Shown: positions 54,727-63,275 of the stretch, piece by piece | Layout: the number at the start of each line of letters is the position of its first letter | How positions within the stretch are numbered: the first letter of the stretch is position 1 | Source: NCED01 sp035493955 | GTDB lineage: Bacteria; Pseudomonadota; Alphaproteobacteria; Caulobacterales; Caulobacteraceae | Assembly: GCA_035493955.1 (NCBI GenBank) | Contig: DATJHI010000015.1 | Span: 130,109-194,108, forward strand | Direction: 5' to 3' | Length of the DNA: 64,000 bases | Program-made: the position numbers and the translations under genes | The notes under the pieces: model-generated | What the model saw: only the letters and a program-made list of their open reading frames with translations | Database searches by the model: none | Told to the model about the DNA's origin: nothing

Positions 54727-56325
54727 ATGCGGAAGACAGGTGCGGCTGCTAACCCGTTTCAGAAGCGGGCTGCTCAATACATTCGAATGTCGACGGACAG
54801 CCAGGTCTGTTCGCCCAAGATTCAGCGCGACGCGATTGCGCACTATGCGCTCCAGCACGGGATCGAGATCGTCCGGAGCTACAAGGACGAGGGGAAAAGC
54901 GGCCTCAGCATCGACGGCCGCGACGGCCTGCGATCGCTCCTCACTGACATCGAACGGGGCGATCACGATTTCGCTCACCTGCTCGTCTTCGATGTAAGCC
55001 GATGGGGTCGGTTCCAGGACGTGGACGAGAGCGCCTACTACGAGTTCCTCTGCCGCAAGGCGGGGGTGCAGCTCACCTACTGCGGCGAGAGTTTCGAGAA
55101 CGACGGCAGCCCATATGCGGCCGTGCTCAAGAGCCTCAAGCGGATCATGGCGGCGGAGTTCAGCCGCGACCTCTCCCAGCGAATCTATCTCGCGCAGCGC
55201 CGGCACGCCGCCGAAGGCGCGCACCAGGGAGGCTCACCGGGATACGCGCGGCGGCGTCTCCTTATTGATCACGCCGGGATCGCGCGGTTTCCGCTGCTCG
55301 AAGGCGATCGTAAGGGCCTGCGATCGGATCGGGTCGTCATTGTGCCGGGACCGCCCGAGGAAGTCGCGACCGTCCGGGAAATCTACCGTCTCTTCCTTGA
55401 TGAGGGGCTCAGCTGTTGTGGGATCGCGAAGCATCTCAATGAGACGGGACGGCTTCGGCCCGGCGAGCAACCGTGGCGCCAGAGGTCCGTCCACTACGTG
55501 CTCTCGTCCGAGAAGTACGTGGGCGCGAACATATACGGCCGGGCCTCGGGGAAACTGAAAGGCCCGCGGCGAGTGAACCCGCGCAATGACTGGCTCGTGG
55601 TTCGGGACGCGTTCCCGCCGATCATCGACCGCACGCTCTACGACCGCGTTCAACAGCGCTTCCGGGCGCAGACGCGCAACCTCTCCGACGAGGATGTCCT
55701 CGATCGGCTGCGAGACCTATGGAAGCGCGCCGGGCGGGTGACCAACGAACTCATTGCGGCGGACCCGCTAACCCCCTCCCCATCCGCGATCGCGTCCCGG
55801 TTCGGCAGCCTCAATCGCGCGCTTGCGCTCATCGGGTATCCGGCTGGTGGGCGCGGGTGGGCCGGTGTCATCGAGCCGAACACGCTGCCGATCCGCTTCG
55901 AACTGCTGACGGACCTACGGCAGACGCTGAGAACGGCGGGCTTTCGACTGACCGATCAGCGGTCGCGGGTCATCACCGTGGAGGGGCGAACGAACGTGTC
56001 GCTCACCGTCGCGTCGTCGGGCCCGGATTCGGCCGAAGGCCGGTTTTGGCGAATAGCGTTCGGCCGCCATCCGCGTATTGATATCGGCGTTGTCATACGC
56101 CTCGCTGCGGATAGCACCGAGTTGCTCGACGCCTTTGTGATCCCAGCCAAGGACATCGACCTGGTCAGACTTTCCTTCATTAATGAGGACGCGCTCACCC
56201 TCACCCGGTATCGCGTGCCGATCTCAGACTACGCACGAGCCGTCGTCGGTCTTCTCCGAGGCATGGGACATGCCAATTCACGAGCGGGACACTCGGGAAA
56301 TCCGGCAAACTGTCGGTCCGATTGA
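54727..56325 (+). CDS. Large serine recombinase 3
   Basis: 532 residues from ATG 54727, after GAAGGAGGGAG. Catalytic Ser in QYIRMSTDSQ, Arg in VSRWGRF and a recombinase domain (CGIAKHLNETGRLRPGEQPWRQRSV, IYGRASGKLKGPR). No CxxC zinc ribbon is seen. The C-terminal 200 residues carry a helical domain (ITNEL-type VTNELIAADPLTPSPSAIASRFGSLNRAL) and a beta region. This resembles the zinc-ribbon-lacking recombinases of alphaproteobacterial islands. It may be a separate mobile unit within the element. Confidence 0.85.
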   Translation: MRKTGAAANPFQKRAAQYIRMSTDSQVCSPKIQRDAIAHYALQHGIEIVRSYKDEGKSGLSIDGRDGLRSLLTDIERGDHDFAHLLVFDVSRWGRFQDVDESAYYEFLCRKAGVQLTYCGESFENDGSPYAAVLKSLKRIMAAEFSRDLSQRIYLAQRRHAAEGAHQGGSPGYARRRLLIDHAGIARFPLLEGDRKGLRSDRVVIVPGPPEEVATVREIYRLFLDEGLSCCGIAKHLNETGRLRPGEQPWRQRSVHYVLSSEKYVGANIYGRASGKLKGPRRVNPRNDWLVVRDAFPPIIDRTLYDRVQQRFRAQTRNLSDEDVLDRLRDLWKRAGRVTNELIAADPLTPSPSAIASRFGSLNRALALIGYPAGGRGWAGVIEPNTLPIRFELLTDLRQTLRTAGFRLTDQRSRVITVEGRTNVSLTVASSGPDSAEGRFWRIAFGRHPRIDIGVVIRLAADSTELLDAFVIPAKDIDLVRLSFINEDALTLTRYRVPISDYARAVVGLLRGMGHANSRAGHSGNPANCRSD

Positions 56326-56555
56326 ACCCCCTGAAAGTCGGTGACGAGCGGATCAGGCTTCGCGCGACCAAGGGTAGCGAAGGCAAGGGGAACGCCGCCA
56401 ATCAAGTGGTCGGCCTGGTGTTCATCGGCGTGTTCGCGGCCTTCATCAAAGGCCACAGCGCGGAGATCCCGAAGGGTACCTCGATCGCGGCCTTCGTGGA
56501 CCAGGACATCGAGCTTCAGTCTCCGGTTCCGCCCCCGCCGGCCGGAGACATCTGA
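56322..56555 (+). CDS. C-terminal-type fragment of an exported domain protein
   Basis: 77 residues if a TTG overlapping the recombinase 3 stop is used. ERIRLRATKGSEGKGNAANQVVG and FIKGHSAEIPKGTSIAAFVDQDIE match a domain that ends larger exported proteins. There is no N-terminal signal. Either a very short coupled gene or a leftover of a longer one. Confidence 0.4.
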   Translation: MNPLKVGDERIRLRATKGSEGKGNAANQVVGLVFIGVFAAFIKGHSAEIPKGTSIAAFVDQDIELQSPVPPPPAGDI

Positions 56556-56664
56556 TCGCACACAGGGCGCGTGCGCTTTTGCGCACGCCCTTGTCGCAGT
56601 CAGACTCGCGCCATCAGGCGAACATCCTGATCATCGGCCATCTCCCCCAACGTTGGAGGTATGC

Positions 56665-56781
56665 ATGCCTGATGCTCAGTGGATCGCCGCCGCAGTTCCC
56701 CCGGTGCTTGCCGGTCTGGCGGCGGTGATCCAGGCGGTCGCGGTACTCATATGGGCGATCAGGCGGCGAGCCAGAGGATAA
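56665..56781 (+). CDS. 38-residue single-pass membrane peptide
   Basis: ATG 56665 after TGGAGG; one hydrophobic helix (VLAGLAAVIQAVAVLIWAI) capped by RRRARG and a TAA stop. Family unknown. Lies before duplicated segment B. Confidence 0.55.
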   Translation: MPDAQWIAAAVPPVLAGLAAVIQAVAVLIWAIRRRARG

Positions 56782-56830
56782 TCTGGTCAGGCCCGCCTCC
56801 GTCCGATGGCCTATCACCCCTGCTTCATGA

Positions 56831-57238
56831 CGTGAGCGTCTGAAGCGGGACCGCCGCCGGTCAACCCAGCGTCGCTTCCTCCGCGCTGGCGCGCTCCGTG
56901 CAGCTTGCTCCCGCCGGGCGCGCCTGGGCGCGGGGTCTGACCGCCGCCTCGTCGTCCCGCTCCCTTTTGCTCCTCATGAAGCCGCGGAATGGTCCGCGGC
57001 CTCGTGGAGGAGACCTCTCATGACCCAGCAATCCCTCTCGCTTCACCGCCGCCCGACCCATCGGCTGTACCGTGTCCTTGGTGACGGCGCGTCCGCGGTC
57101 TGGACGCCCATTGGCGCAGCGTGGCCGAACAAAGACGGCCTGGGCTTCAGCATCAGCTGCGATGCGGTTCCGCTCACTGGCCGCATCGTCATGCGGGCGA
57201 TCACTGACCGATTCGAGGCGGAGAGGGTTCAGCAATGA
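56831..57238 (+). repeat. Duplicated leader plus small-gene segment, copy B
   Basis: Closely similar to 52719-53110, including a GC-rich leader and the hairpin CCGCGG-AATGGT-CCGCGG. The leader shows no coding frame conserved between both copies, and its conservation suggests it acts as RNA or DNA signal. Confidence 0.8.
57020..57238 (+). CDS. Small conserved protein (intact copy)
   Basis: 72 residues starting MTQQSLSLHRRPTHRLYRVLG, with WTPIGAAWPNKDGLGFSIS and a VPLTGRIVMRAITDR end. A GGAGGAG site precedes the ATG. Beta-rich, no membrane segment. It resembles small proteins of alphaproteobacterial mobile elements; function unknown. The other copy at 52902 is frameshifted. Confidence 0.7.
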   Translation: MTQQSLSLHRRPTHRLYRVLGDGASAVWTPIGAAWPNKDGLGFSISCDAVPLTGRIVMRAITDRFEAERVQQ

Positions 57239-57316
57239 ACCTCACGACGGAACGAACCTGGAACTTTTGGGCCTCTTGTGGCATTATCAGCTACAGACCG
57301 ATCCTGCCTTAACCGC

Positions 57317-57344
57317 TTGACAACGGAGGGCCAGGGAATATGTC
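57317..57344 (+). promoter_or_regulatory. Promoter of the structured RNA
   Basis: TTGACA (57317-57322), 16-nt spacer, TATGTC (57339-57344). The expected transcript start is near 57351, just before a row of hairpins. Confidence 0.55.
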
Positions 57345-57350
57345 TGTGAG

Positions 57351-57578
57351 CAATCATGTCCCGCTATGGGCACTCCGCGACGGACTTAGCAAACAAGCTA
57401 TAGAAAAGCGCCAGGGCTCCGGCCCTGAGATACGACGACCCTTTGGGTCTGCTGATCTGGCTACGGCTGGATCGGCACGGGTGGAGAAATCCAACCGACC
57501 GTGCTGGTGAGCGGTAGTCGAAACATGATGCTAAGGCCGCGGCTTTCTACCATGTAGAGCCGCGGCATTTATTTTTTA
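57351..57578 (+). ncRNA. Candidate structured non-coding RNA, about 225 nt
   Basis: No good reading frame is seen; instead consecutive stems: CAGGGC-UCCG-GCCCUG (57412-57427, UNCG loop); GACCC-UUU-GGGUC (57437-57449); GCACGG...CCGUGC (57475-57504) enclosing UGGA-GAAA-UCCA (57482-57493, GNRA loop); GGCUAC/GUAGUC (57459-57464 with 57514-57519) closing a multibranch. It is bounded by a promoter and a strong terminator. It matches no RNA class I know, and converges on the two-gene unit 57569-59311. Confidence 0.6.
57536..57578 (+). terminator. Rho-independent terminator of the RNA
   Basis: Stem GCCGCGGC/GCCGCGGC (57536-57543 with 57559-57566), TT bulge, inner stem TCTAC/GTAGA and 3-nt loop, then ATTTATTTTTT. 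It overlaps the end of the minus-strand gene at 57569 by its T-run. Confidence 0.8.
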
Positions 57579-58564
57579 TGCGGCTTCCCAACCCGGATGA
57601 AGTCGTCGGGATAGATGTTAGCGTACTCGCCGCTCACAAGCGTTTCACCAGCTCGCGAACATTCGAAGGGGAATTCTCGAAAGGCTTCCCCTCGCTCCCG
57701 CACCGCATCGTGATGGAAGCCATTCGGTAGGGGTGCCCCAAAACGGTAGAGCGACTGCAGGGTTAACATGATCTCGCTGCTCTCAGCCTCGTTTCCCTCT
57801 GTTTCTATCTCGCGAGTCGGACCGTGATGGGCGGTCATATGAGCGACGGGAAATAATACCTCTCGATGATCTTGAAATAGGTGAGAGGTTTTCTCACTGC
57901 CGAGCCTTGGGTAGATTTCGGAGTTGCACGCCTTGAGCGGAAGCTCGGCGAACCGATCCGTCCACGGGCGACGACCGCTACGAACCTCGCGAAACAGGTC
58001 GCTGATGCGAAGCATCTCCGATGCATGAAAGTTGCGCGGCGGGAGCAGGAAAGGTTCCTGCTCGGAAAGGCGATTTATTCGCTGCTTCACATGGTCAAGC
58101 GCCTCTTTGTGTAGGCCTTGAGGAGAGAGAGCGTCCCGCACAGCCTCGACCGCATTATCGATCCGATGACGCAGTTGACGCCCTCGGCTATCCCAGTTTG
58201 CAAGTGAGGCGAGCGCGATAGGAAAGGCGAAGAAATCAAACGCCCTTAGCAGTTTTTCCTCGTCGGGTGCCGGCACGTACAGGAGGACGATGCTCGCCGG
58301 GACAGTAGCAGAGCCTCTGGGGCTAGATCGTCGACGAATCGCAAATGAACCGACTGCTCGAAGGAGGGATGCTACTTGGCCTTTGGGATACAGCGCACCG
58401 TCCGAAGGTGAGGAGGCGAGGCTTTCGACCCGCTTGTTTCCCGGAAGGAGTTTCGCGACCTCCGAAGCTACGGCGTTGTGGACGCCGGGAGGGAGACCGG
58501 CGACTACGATCAACTCAATTGAACTGTGGGGCGGCAATGGCCGCCTGCCGGCCCTTCGCTTCAT
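57569..58564 (-). CDS. Unknown protein, second of a coupled pair
   Basis: 331 residues. No recognised domain. A basic N-terminus (MKRRAGRRPLPPHSS) precedes an alpha/beta part (IELIVVAGLPPGVHNAVASEVAKLL, SIVLLYVPAPDEEKLLRAF), helices (RIDNAVEAVRDALSPQG) and a His-rich stretch (VLFPVAHMTAHHGPTREIE) near residue 240. Its ATG directly follows the TAA of the upstream gene (TAAATG), so translation is coupled. A defence role is only suggested by position. Confidence 0.7.
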   Translation of the reverse strand: MKRRAGRRPLPPHSSIELIVVAGLPPGVHNAVASEVAKLLPGNKRVESLASSPSDGALYPKGQVASLLRAVGSFAIRRRSSPRGSATVPASIVLLYVPAPDEEKLLRAFDFFAFPIALASLANWDSRGRQLRHRIDNAVEAVRDALSPQGLHKEALDHVKQRINRLSEQEPFLLPPRNFHASEMLRISDLFREVRSGRRPWTDRFAELPLKACNSEIYPRLGSEKTSHLFQDHREVLFPVAHMTAHHGPTREIETEGNEAESSEIMLTLQSLYRFGAPLPNGFHHDAVRERGEAFREFPFECSRAGETLVSGEYANIYPDDFIRVGKPHKK

Positions 58565-59311
58565 TTATGGCTGACGACTGAGCTGAACCGCGATGTCAAG
58601 AGGAACCACCATCCGGCTGGCGACACCCGATGGTTGGGCAGCTAGGAGCCTTTCCAATGCAGTTGCACGGCTAGGAGCCTTCGTCGCCTTAGGAGCCTCT
58701 CGTTGCTCGCTGAAGAAGTTTTCGATGTTCAGGCTATTGTCCGCCGCCCAAGCGCGGACGCGCTTGGCCAATTCCAGAGCTACATCCCCGGGGATTTGAG
58801 CAGGGTCGTCAACATACAAACCAGGCATCCGATAGTCGTCTGACACCTCAACACATTCCGCAACATCTGGAGGTTCCCCAACGTAGTAGCGAAATGGGGG
58901 TTCGCGCCTCACGAAAATCTTGCGATCTCCTTCCTTGCAAAACGCCAGGAGGATTGGACGGGCCAACTCGGAGAGGAACCGCTTCTGGGATCTTTCGGCG
59001 ATGGCGCTTTCGACAACAGACCGAGTGTCCAATGTTGCCACGGCCATATAGGTGGGTGTCTGCGGATCGCGAATTATCAGCAAACTATCGTCGGCACCCT
59101 CGATAGCGCTGGCGAGCGTGCGTTGCTGACCCGGCGGTGGCCACAGCTCCCTTTTTCGAAGTTCGGTGCCAAGCGCCGCCAAAAGCAGCGGCACTTCAGC
59201 GGTTTTATAATGTTCGAGAACAAGCGCCTTTACCTGAGTGGCCCAGCGCACCGTCACGTCGTCTTGGGAGTTTTGAGGCCGAGAAGCCTCGTCGGATTCC
59301 GATGTAGACAT
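58565..59311 (-). CDS. Unknown protein with possible LOTUS/OST-HTH domain, first of a coupled pair
   Basis: 248 residues. The N-terminal 100 residues (VKALVLEHYKTAEVPLLLAALGTELRKREL, TLASAIEGADDSLLIIRDPQTPTYMAVA) resemble the winged-helix LOTUS/OST-HTH pattern seen in RNA-binding proteins; the similarity is by eye. The remainder is alpha/beta (FVRREPPFRYYVGEPPD) with a helical end (SRATALERLLAAQPSG). It is directly coupled to the 331-residue gene. Confidence 0.65.
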   Translation of the reverse strand: MSTSESDEASRPQNSQDDVTVRWATQVKALVLEHYKTAEVPLLLAALGTELRKRELWPPPGQQRTLASAIEGADDSLLIIRDPQTPTYMAVATLDTRSVVESAIAERSQKRFLSELARPILLAFCKEGDRKIFVRREPPFRYYVGEPPDVAECVEVSDDYRMPGLYVDDPAQIPGDVALELAKRVRAWAADNSLNIENFFSEQREAPKATKAPSRATALERLLAAQPSGVASRMVVPLDIAVQLSRQP

Positions 59312-59411
59312 TTGGGACCTGACCTCACGAGACGGGTGCCCGTATAGGCTTAGCTAGGTCTCGTACATTGCGCTAGCCCGCGCCCCTGTCCTCCACAGGC
59401 TGACCGTCATC

Positions 59412-59810
59412 TCACCGCACCCCCTCCGGAAAACGCTCTCGGCAGCTCATTCCGAGGAACTGATCGATCCCGGGAACGGTGAGTGCGGTCGGCCGCCAGA
59501 CGCCCTGCTCCCATCGCAGCCAGGTTCCTGGATCGACACCGACCAGATCGGCCGCATGCTCCACGGCAAGGCCGCGTCGCCTGCGCTCGGCGACGAGCGC
59601 CTCAGCAAGCGTGCGCGGCTCCGGCCACGGCTCCTCTCCCAAAAACTCGATGATCGCCGGGAATGCGCTTGGGAACGGCTCCCGCTCATCGCGCTCCCAC
59701 CACATGAGACTTTTCCAACTGCACCGGAGGAGTTGAGCGGCATCGATCCGGCGCAGCCCCAGTTCGCGCCTGCGCCGCTGAAGCCGAGCACCCAGACTGT
59801 CCCCCTGCAT
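59412..59810 (-). CDS. Double-HTH regulator
   Basis: 132 residues from ATG 59810. Two XRE-like helix-turn-helix units: LGARLQRRRRELGLRRIDAAQLLRC and LAEALVAERRRRGLAVEHAADLVGVDPGTWLRWEQG. It ends IDQFLGMSCRERFPEGVR; the same end is found as a fragment at 54574. Targets unknown. Confidence 0.72.
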   Translation of the reverse strand: MQGDSLGARLQRRRRELGLRRIDAAQLLRCSWKSLMWWERDEREPFPSAFPAIIEFLGEEPWPEPRTLAEALVAERRRRGLAVEHAADLVGVDPGTWLRWEQGVWRPTALTVPGIDQFLGMSCRERFPEGVR

Positions 59811-59982
59811 GCGACTGCACTCTGGCTTCTGGGCCTTCAGGAGCAATGGAACGGGCATTCGCCAGAATGCCACGCGACTATGAGAATAGCTCGCAACTGG
59901 AATGGGCTGTCCTACATGCTAGTGACCGCTCTCGACCCATGCGGACGTTGAGATCGCCACTGGCCGCAGTTACCGTAACGCC

Positions 59983-60375
59983 ATGGAACCGCCCATACTG
60001 CGCGTCGCGCGGCCGACAGACGATATCGACGCGCTCCTGCCATTCTACTGCGGCGGCTTGGGGTTAAGCGTCCTCTATCGCTTTCAGAACCACGACGGGT
60101 TCGACGGCGTCATGCTCGGAGCTATGGGCGCGCCGTACCACCTTGAGTTCACGCGCGCTGAAGGGCACGTGGCGGGCCGCGCACCCACACAAGATCATCT
60201 ACTGGTCTTCTACCTTCCCGAGCCGCGGGCGTGGCGTCGCGCCGTCGATCGGATGAGGGTGGCTGGCTTCGACCCGGTTCCCGCGTTCAATCCGTACTGG
60301 GATCGCGATGGCCTCACCTTTGAAGATCCAGATGGCTACCGGGTCGTATTGCAGAGCGCGCCCTGGAATAGTTGA
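59983..60375 (+). CDS. VOC (glyoxalase-like) family protein
   Basis: 130 residues of the vicinal-oxygen-chelate fold: ILRVARPTDDIDALLPFYCGGLGL, PYHLEFTRAEGH, HLLVFYLPEP and a metal-site-like GLTFEDPDGYRVVLQS. Substrate not indicated. It starts behind a weak ribosome site. Confidence 0.85.
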   Translation: MEPPILRVARPTDDIDALLPFYCGGLGLSVLYRFQNHDGFDGVMLGAMGAPYHLEFTRAEGHVAGRAPTQDHLLVFYLPEPRAWRRAVDRMRVAGFDPVPAFNPYWDRDGLTFEDPDGYRVVLQSAPWNS

Positions 60376-60455
60376 GTCCGCCAACCGCCCTTATCGGAAG
60401 CTCGCCTCGCGACCTCCGCGGCTCTCCACGCGCAAGCGTGACGGATCAGCGAGAA

Positions 60456-61181
60456 CTACTTGGGAATGGCGAGCCGCTCGGACGGTATAGGCTCGAACCT
60501 GTAGGCTGCAACGTTCTGCGACTCTGTGTGCGCGCCCGCTGGCGTTGTCATGGTCTGAAGGGCTGTTCTGACGATCTGAAGACCGTCGATCGTCTGGTAT
60601 TGCGTAATGTCGCCCTGGATCGACGCCGGCCCAAGCTTCGCGGTCAGCCGCTTCAAGAGGTGGGTTTGCGGATCGAGCCACAGGTCGATCGGGATGCCGC
60701 CCACCGGCGTCACCACGACGACGTCATAACGATTCCCCTCCGCTTCGCGAGCGCCGGCATAGGTGAATTGAGCAGGGAAACGATCCGGGAAGAAATAGCC
60801 CTGGACGTCCAAATATCCGCTGAGCTTCGTGCCCACGAGCTGCTGCGGATTTGTAATAATCTGGGCTTTGCCGTCGGGGCCGAGCCGCCATCCCACTTTG
60901 CCGTCGAAGCCGCCGCTTGTGGTCACGCTGGCGAAGGTCTCGACGTTCGTGAAGGCCATGGTTCGATAGTCGCCCCATTCCTCGTAGACACCGTTTACCT
61001 TGCCATCGCGGACGCGCGTGCCGCTGCTGTGGAAGGTCGCAGCTCTATCAAGCTGGGCGCCGCCGGCGGCAGCCTTCGCTTGCGCCATGAGCTTTGCTGC
61101 GTGCGTCGCCGGGTCCGGCTCGGCCGTCGCGCAGCCTGCCATCGTCACCAGGGCCACCACCGCGCATAACCATCTCTTCAT
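60456..61181 (-). CDS. Predicted lipoprotein, LolA/outer-membrane-carrier-like
   Basis: 241 residues. Lipoprotein signal MKRWLCAVVALVTMAGCATAE (Cys 17). A single beta-rich domain (FHSSGTRVRDGKVNGVYEEWGDYRTM, KVGWRLGPDGKAQ, GIPIDLWLDPQTHLLKRL) resembles LolA/LppX-type lipid-binding folds and the N-terminal domains of some proteases. Function unknown. Confidence 0.7.
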   Translation of the reverse strand: MKRWLCAVVALVTMAGCATAEPDPATHAAKLMAQAKAAAGGAQLDRAATFHSSGTRVRDGKVNGVYEEWGDYRTMAFTNVETFASVTTSGGFDGKVGWRLGPDGKAQIITNPQQLVGTKLSGYLDVQGYFFPDRFPAQFTYAGAREAEGNRYDVVVVTPVGGIPIDLWLDPQTHLLKRLTAKLGPASIQGDITQYQTIDGLQIVRTALQTMTTPAGAHTESQNVAAYRFEPIPSERLAIPK

Positions 61182-61273
61182 GGCGCCCTCACCCCCAACA
61201 CGCTAGGGGCACATCCGGGCACGGTCAAACTGGTGCCTTCTAGGGCAGCTTTTGACCCATCGCGCACGCCTTT

Positions 61274-61744
61274 TTACAGCGCGGAAATGTCGAGCTCGGC
61301 CAGCCGTTCTCGACGCGCGGCGTAACGGTCCCCCAGGGCAATAGTGTTCAGAAAAGTTTCGAGAATAGCCTCAGCGGTGGCGTCATCGGTGTTCTCCGCG
61401 CCCAAGATCAGCATATTGGCGTCGCCGTGCTCGCGAGCGGGGACGCTTTCCGCTGAGGTGTGAAGCAGCGTGGCCCGTATGAACGGAAACCGGTTGGCCG
61501 TAATCGCCATCATCTGTCCGCTGCCGCATATGCCTATCGCGAAATCGGACCGGTTCGCCTTGATTTCGGCCACCAACCGAAGAGCGTAGTCCATCGCATC
61601 GACCCGCACCGCACCGCTCTTGGCGCCGCAGTCGGTCACTTCATAGCCGTTGGCGAGCAGCCACGTTTTTAGTCGCTCCTTCAAAGCGACGCCGCGATGG
61701 TCGGAGGCAATCGCGAGCGGTTTGTCGGTCAGCGTGTGGCTCAT
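61274..61744 (-). CDS. RpiB/LacAB-family sugar-phosphate isomerase
   Basis: 156 residues. LAIASDHRGVALKERLKTWL, EVTDCGAKSGAV, FAIGICGSGQMMAITANRFPFIRATLLHT (catalytic Cys in GICGSG) and REHGDANMLILG are the RpiB motifs. Probably interconverts ribose and ribulose 5-phosphate or a related sugar. It is metabolic cargo inside the element. Confidence 0.88.
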   Translation of the reverse strand: MSHTLTDKPLAIASDHRGVALKERLKTWLLANGYEVTDCGAKSGAVRVDAMDYALRLVAEIKANRSDFAIGICGSGQMMAITANRFPFIRATLLHTSAESVPAREHGDANMLILGAENTDDATAEAILETFLNTIALGDRYAARRERLAELDISAL

Positions 61745-61910
61745 AGCGTAGCCTAACGCGCTCGCGAAGGTCGGTGCAATTTCGCCATCACAGCTTGCGT
61801 CTGCTTTTCGGCTCGATCCTCACGTCGGCCTCCGACCCTTAGCGGACATACGGCAAGTCGGCTGCGGGACAGCAAACGGTTCGGTAGCTACGGCAAGGTA
61901 TCGTCTGCCG
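61745..61910. other. Intergenic with part of a dispersed repeat
   Basis: Contains CCGACCCTTAGCGGAC (61833-61848), the core shared with 63203-63218 and 63861-63874; nothing else is seen here. Confidence 0.5.
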
Positions 61911-62654
61911 ATGGCACGCGTCCCCGACGACCTCCGCGACGGTTACCTCACAGCCCTTCGGCTTCGCGCGTTCGTTACGATCGTCGCAATCGGGACTTTA
62001 GCATTCCTCGGAACGACCGGCTGCGCGCTGTTGCCCCGACATGCAGCGCGCTTCCGCATGGCCATCGCCTTGAATGTCATGGGCAAGGTCATCAACGAGT
62101 CAAGTATAATACAAGTTGCGTTCAGATTTAATAAGTCGCCGTTCGGGACGCCAGATTTTCAATCTCTGATTTGTGGACGTGCGATTATATTCGACCTCGG
62201 GGCCCGTGGGCATCTGGTCGCCACATTGCAGCCGGATTACACAATTCGAGGCACTTCGGTCGGCGTTGAGGAAATAGCCCTTCGTGCGTTTTCGACGCTC
62301 TCAAAGCGACCCTACCACGGCTACGCACCCGAATCCGCGCGGCGGGAAATGTCGAAGTTCCGGGGCCGAGTCGAACTTCCGTCGAATCTGCTGCCTCAGT
62401 TCGTTTGGTTACCCCAGCCGGACAATGTGGCCTCTGCTGTGAACGTGGAGCCCGACGCTTTCGGGACGACGATCGGGAGCGACGTCTCGCTTCGAAGCGT
62501 CAGCCTTGAGACCACGAGCCTTCCCACCAATGGCCGAATTGAGCCGGCGCCAGTTTGGCTGGATCAGATGAGGCATGGGCTGCAGCCTGATCGACACGGT
62601 CCCGTCTTCCGGCTCAGCCCTTTCAACCTAGAGAGGCGCGATTGTCGTGACTGA
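61911..62654 (+). CDS. Hypothetical protein with an N-terminal membrane anchor
   Basis: 247 residues. A hydrophobic segment at about 19-38 (FVTIVAIGTLAFLGTTGCALL) may be an anchor or a late lipobox. The rest is a mixed domain (VAFRFNKSPFGTPDFQSLICGRAIIFDLG) and a low-complexity end. Family unknown. Confidence 0.5.
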   Translation: MARVPDDLRDGYLTALRLRAFVTIVAIGTLAFLGTTGCALLPRHAARFRMAIALNVMGKVINESSIIQVAFRFNKSPFGTPDFQSLICGRAIIFDLGARGHLVATLQPDYTIRGTSVGVEEIALRAFSTLSKRPYHGYAPESARREMSKFRGRVELPSNLLPQFVWLPQPDNVASAVNVEPDAFGTTIGSDVSLRSVSLETTSLPTNGRIEPAPVWLDQMRHGLQPDRHGPVFRLSPFNLERRDCRD

Positions 62655-62704
62655 CGCGGCATCAGAGCCCGCTTTAGGCGACGGCTCACCACCCGGGGCG
62701 GACG

Positions 62705-62980
62705 TCAGGGAGGTCTGCTTAGTGGCATCAGGTCGAGCGCCGTTGGGCGCGGCGATCCAGGCTTGGCCGGGCAATAGAGGTTGGGACCGTAGCAGCCAGC
62801 CACCAGGAACAGCAGGCCGATGAAAGCTGCAAACAGGGTCAGCGCGCTACCTGCTGCGAACAAGCTCCAGCCGCATAGCCGCTTCGACCGATCCTTGGCG
62901 CACCAAAGCACCATGATGGCGGTCAAGAGGAGGAGGATGGAGGCAGCAAACAAATTTCTCGGTTGGAGAAGGCCGTCCAT
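62705..62980 (-). CDS. Small membrane protein
   Basis: 91 residues with two hydrophobic helices (NLFAASILLLLTAIMVLWC, WSLFAAGSALTLFAAFIGLLFLVAG) and a Pro-rich end. Family unknown. Confidence 0.45.
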   Translation of the reverse strand: MDGLLQPRNLFAASILLLLTAIMVLWCAKDRSKRLCGWSLFAAGSALTLFAAFIGLLFLVAGCYGPNLYCPAKPGSPRPTALDLMPLSRPP

Positions 62981-63132
62981 TGCTTGATCTATCCGTGCGC
63001 CCTAAGGAGAGGGTAAGCCCGCACGGTGAACCACCGGTTCATGCGACGAAGAAAGGGGCGGTTCGTGGAGTTCACGAGCGATTTCGCCACCTGGGTTGTC
63101 TTTTGGGGAGCCGAAGGCGGAGAGGATTAGCG

Positions 63133-63218
63133 CAACGTCCGCTCACCACCTGTCTCGGCCGTTCAGGACGTCCACTTCCTGGTGAGCCAGGCGAGACCGC
63201 TACCGACCCTTAGCGGAC
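63133..63218. repeat. Dispersed intergenic repeat, copy 1
   Basis: About 86 bp, similar to 63789-63874; shared parts are CTCGGCC, CTTCCTGG, GCGAGACCGCTA and CGACCCTTAGCGGAC. The surrounding 62981-63275 shows no gene. Confidence 0.65.
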
Positions 63219-63275
63219 GTCGGCAAAGCCCGCTTCTGAACCTAGCTGCCGGATCGGACCGCTACGCGAACTGCT

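Noticed and set aside
57437..57529. Hammerhead ribozyme within the structured RNA (CTGATCT ... CGAAAC)
   Set aside because: The core needs CUGANGA; the sequence reads CTGATCT, so the catalytic core is not met.
57351..57578. Retron msr/msd RNA
   Set aside because: No reverse transcriptase gene lies in the window, and the branching-G arrangement was not seen.
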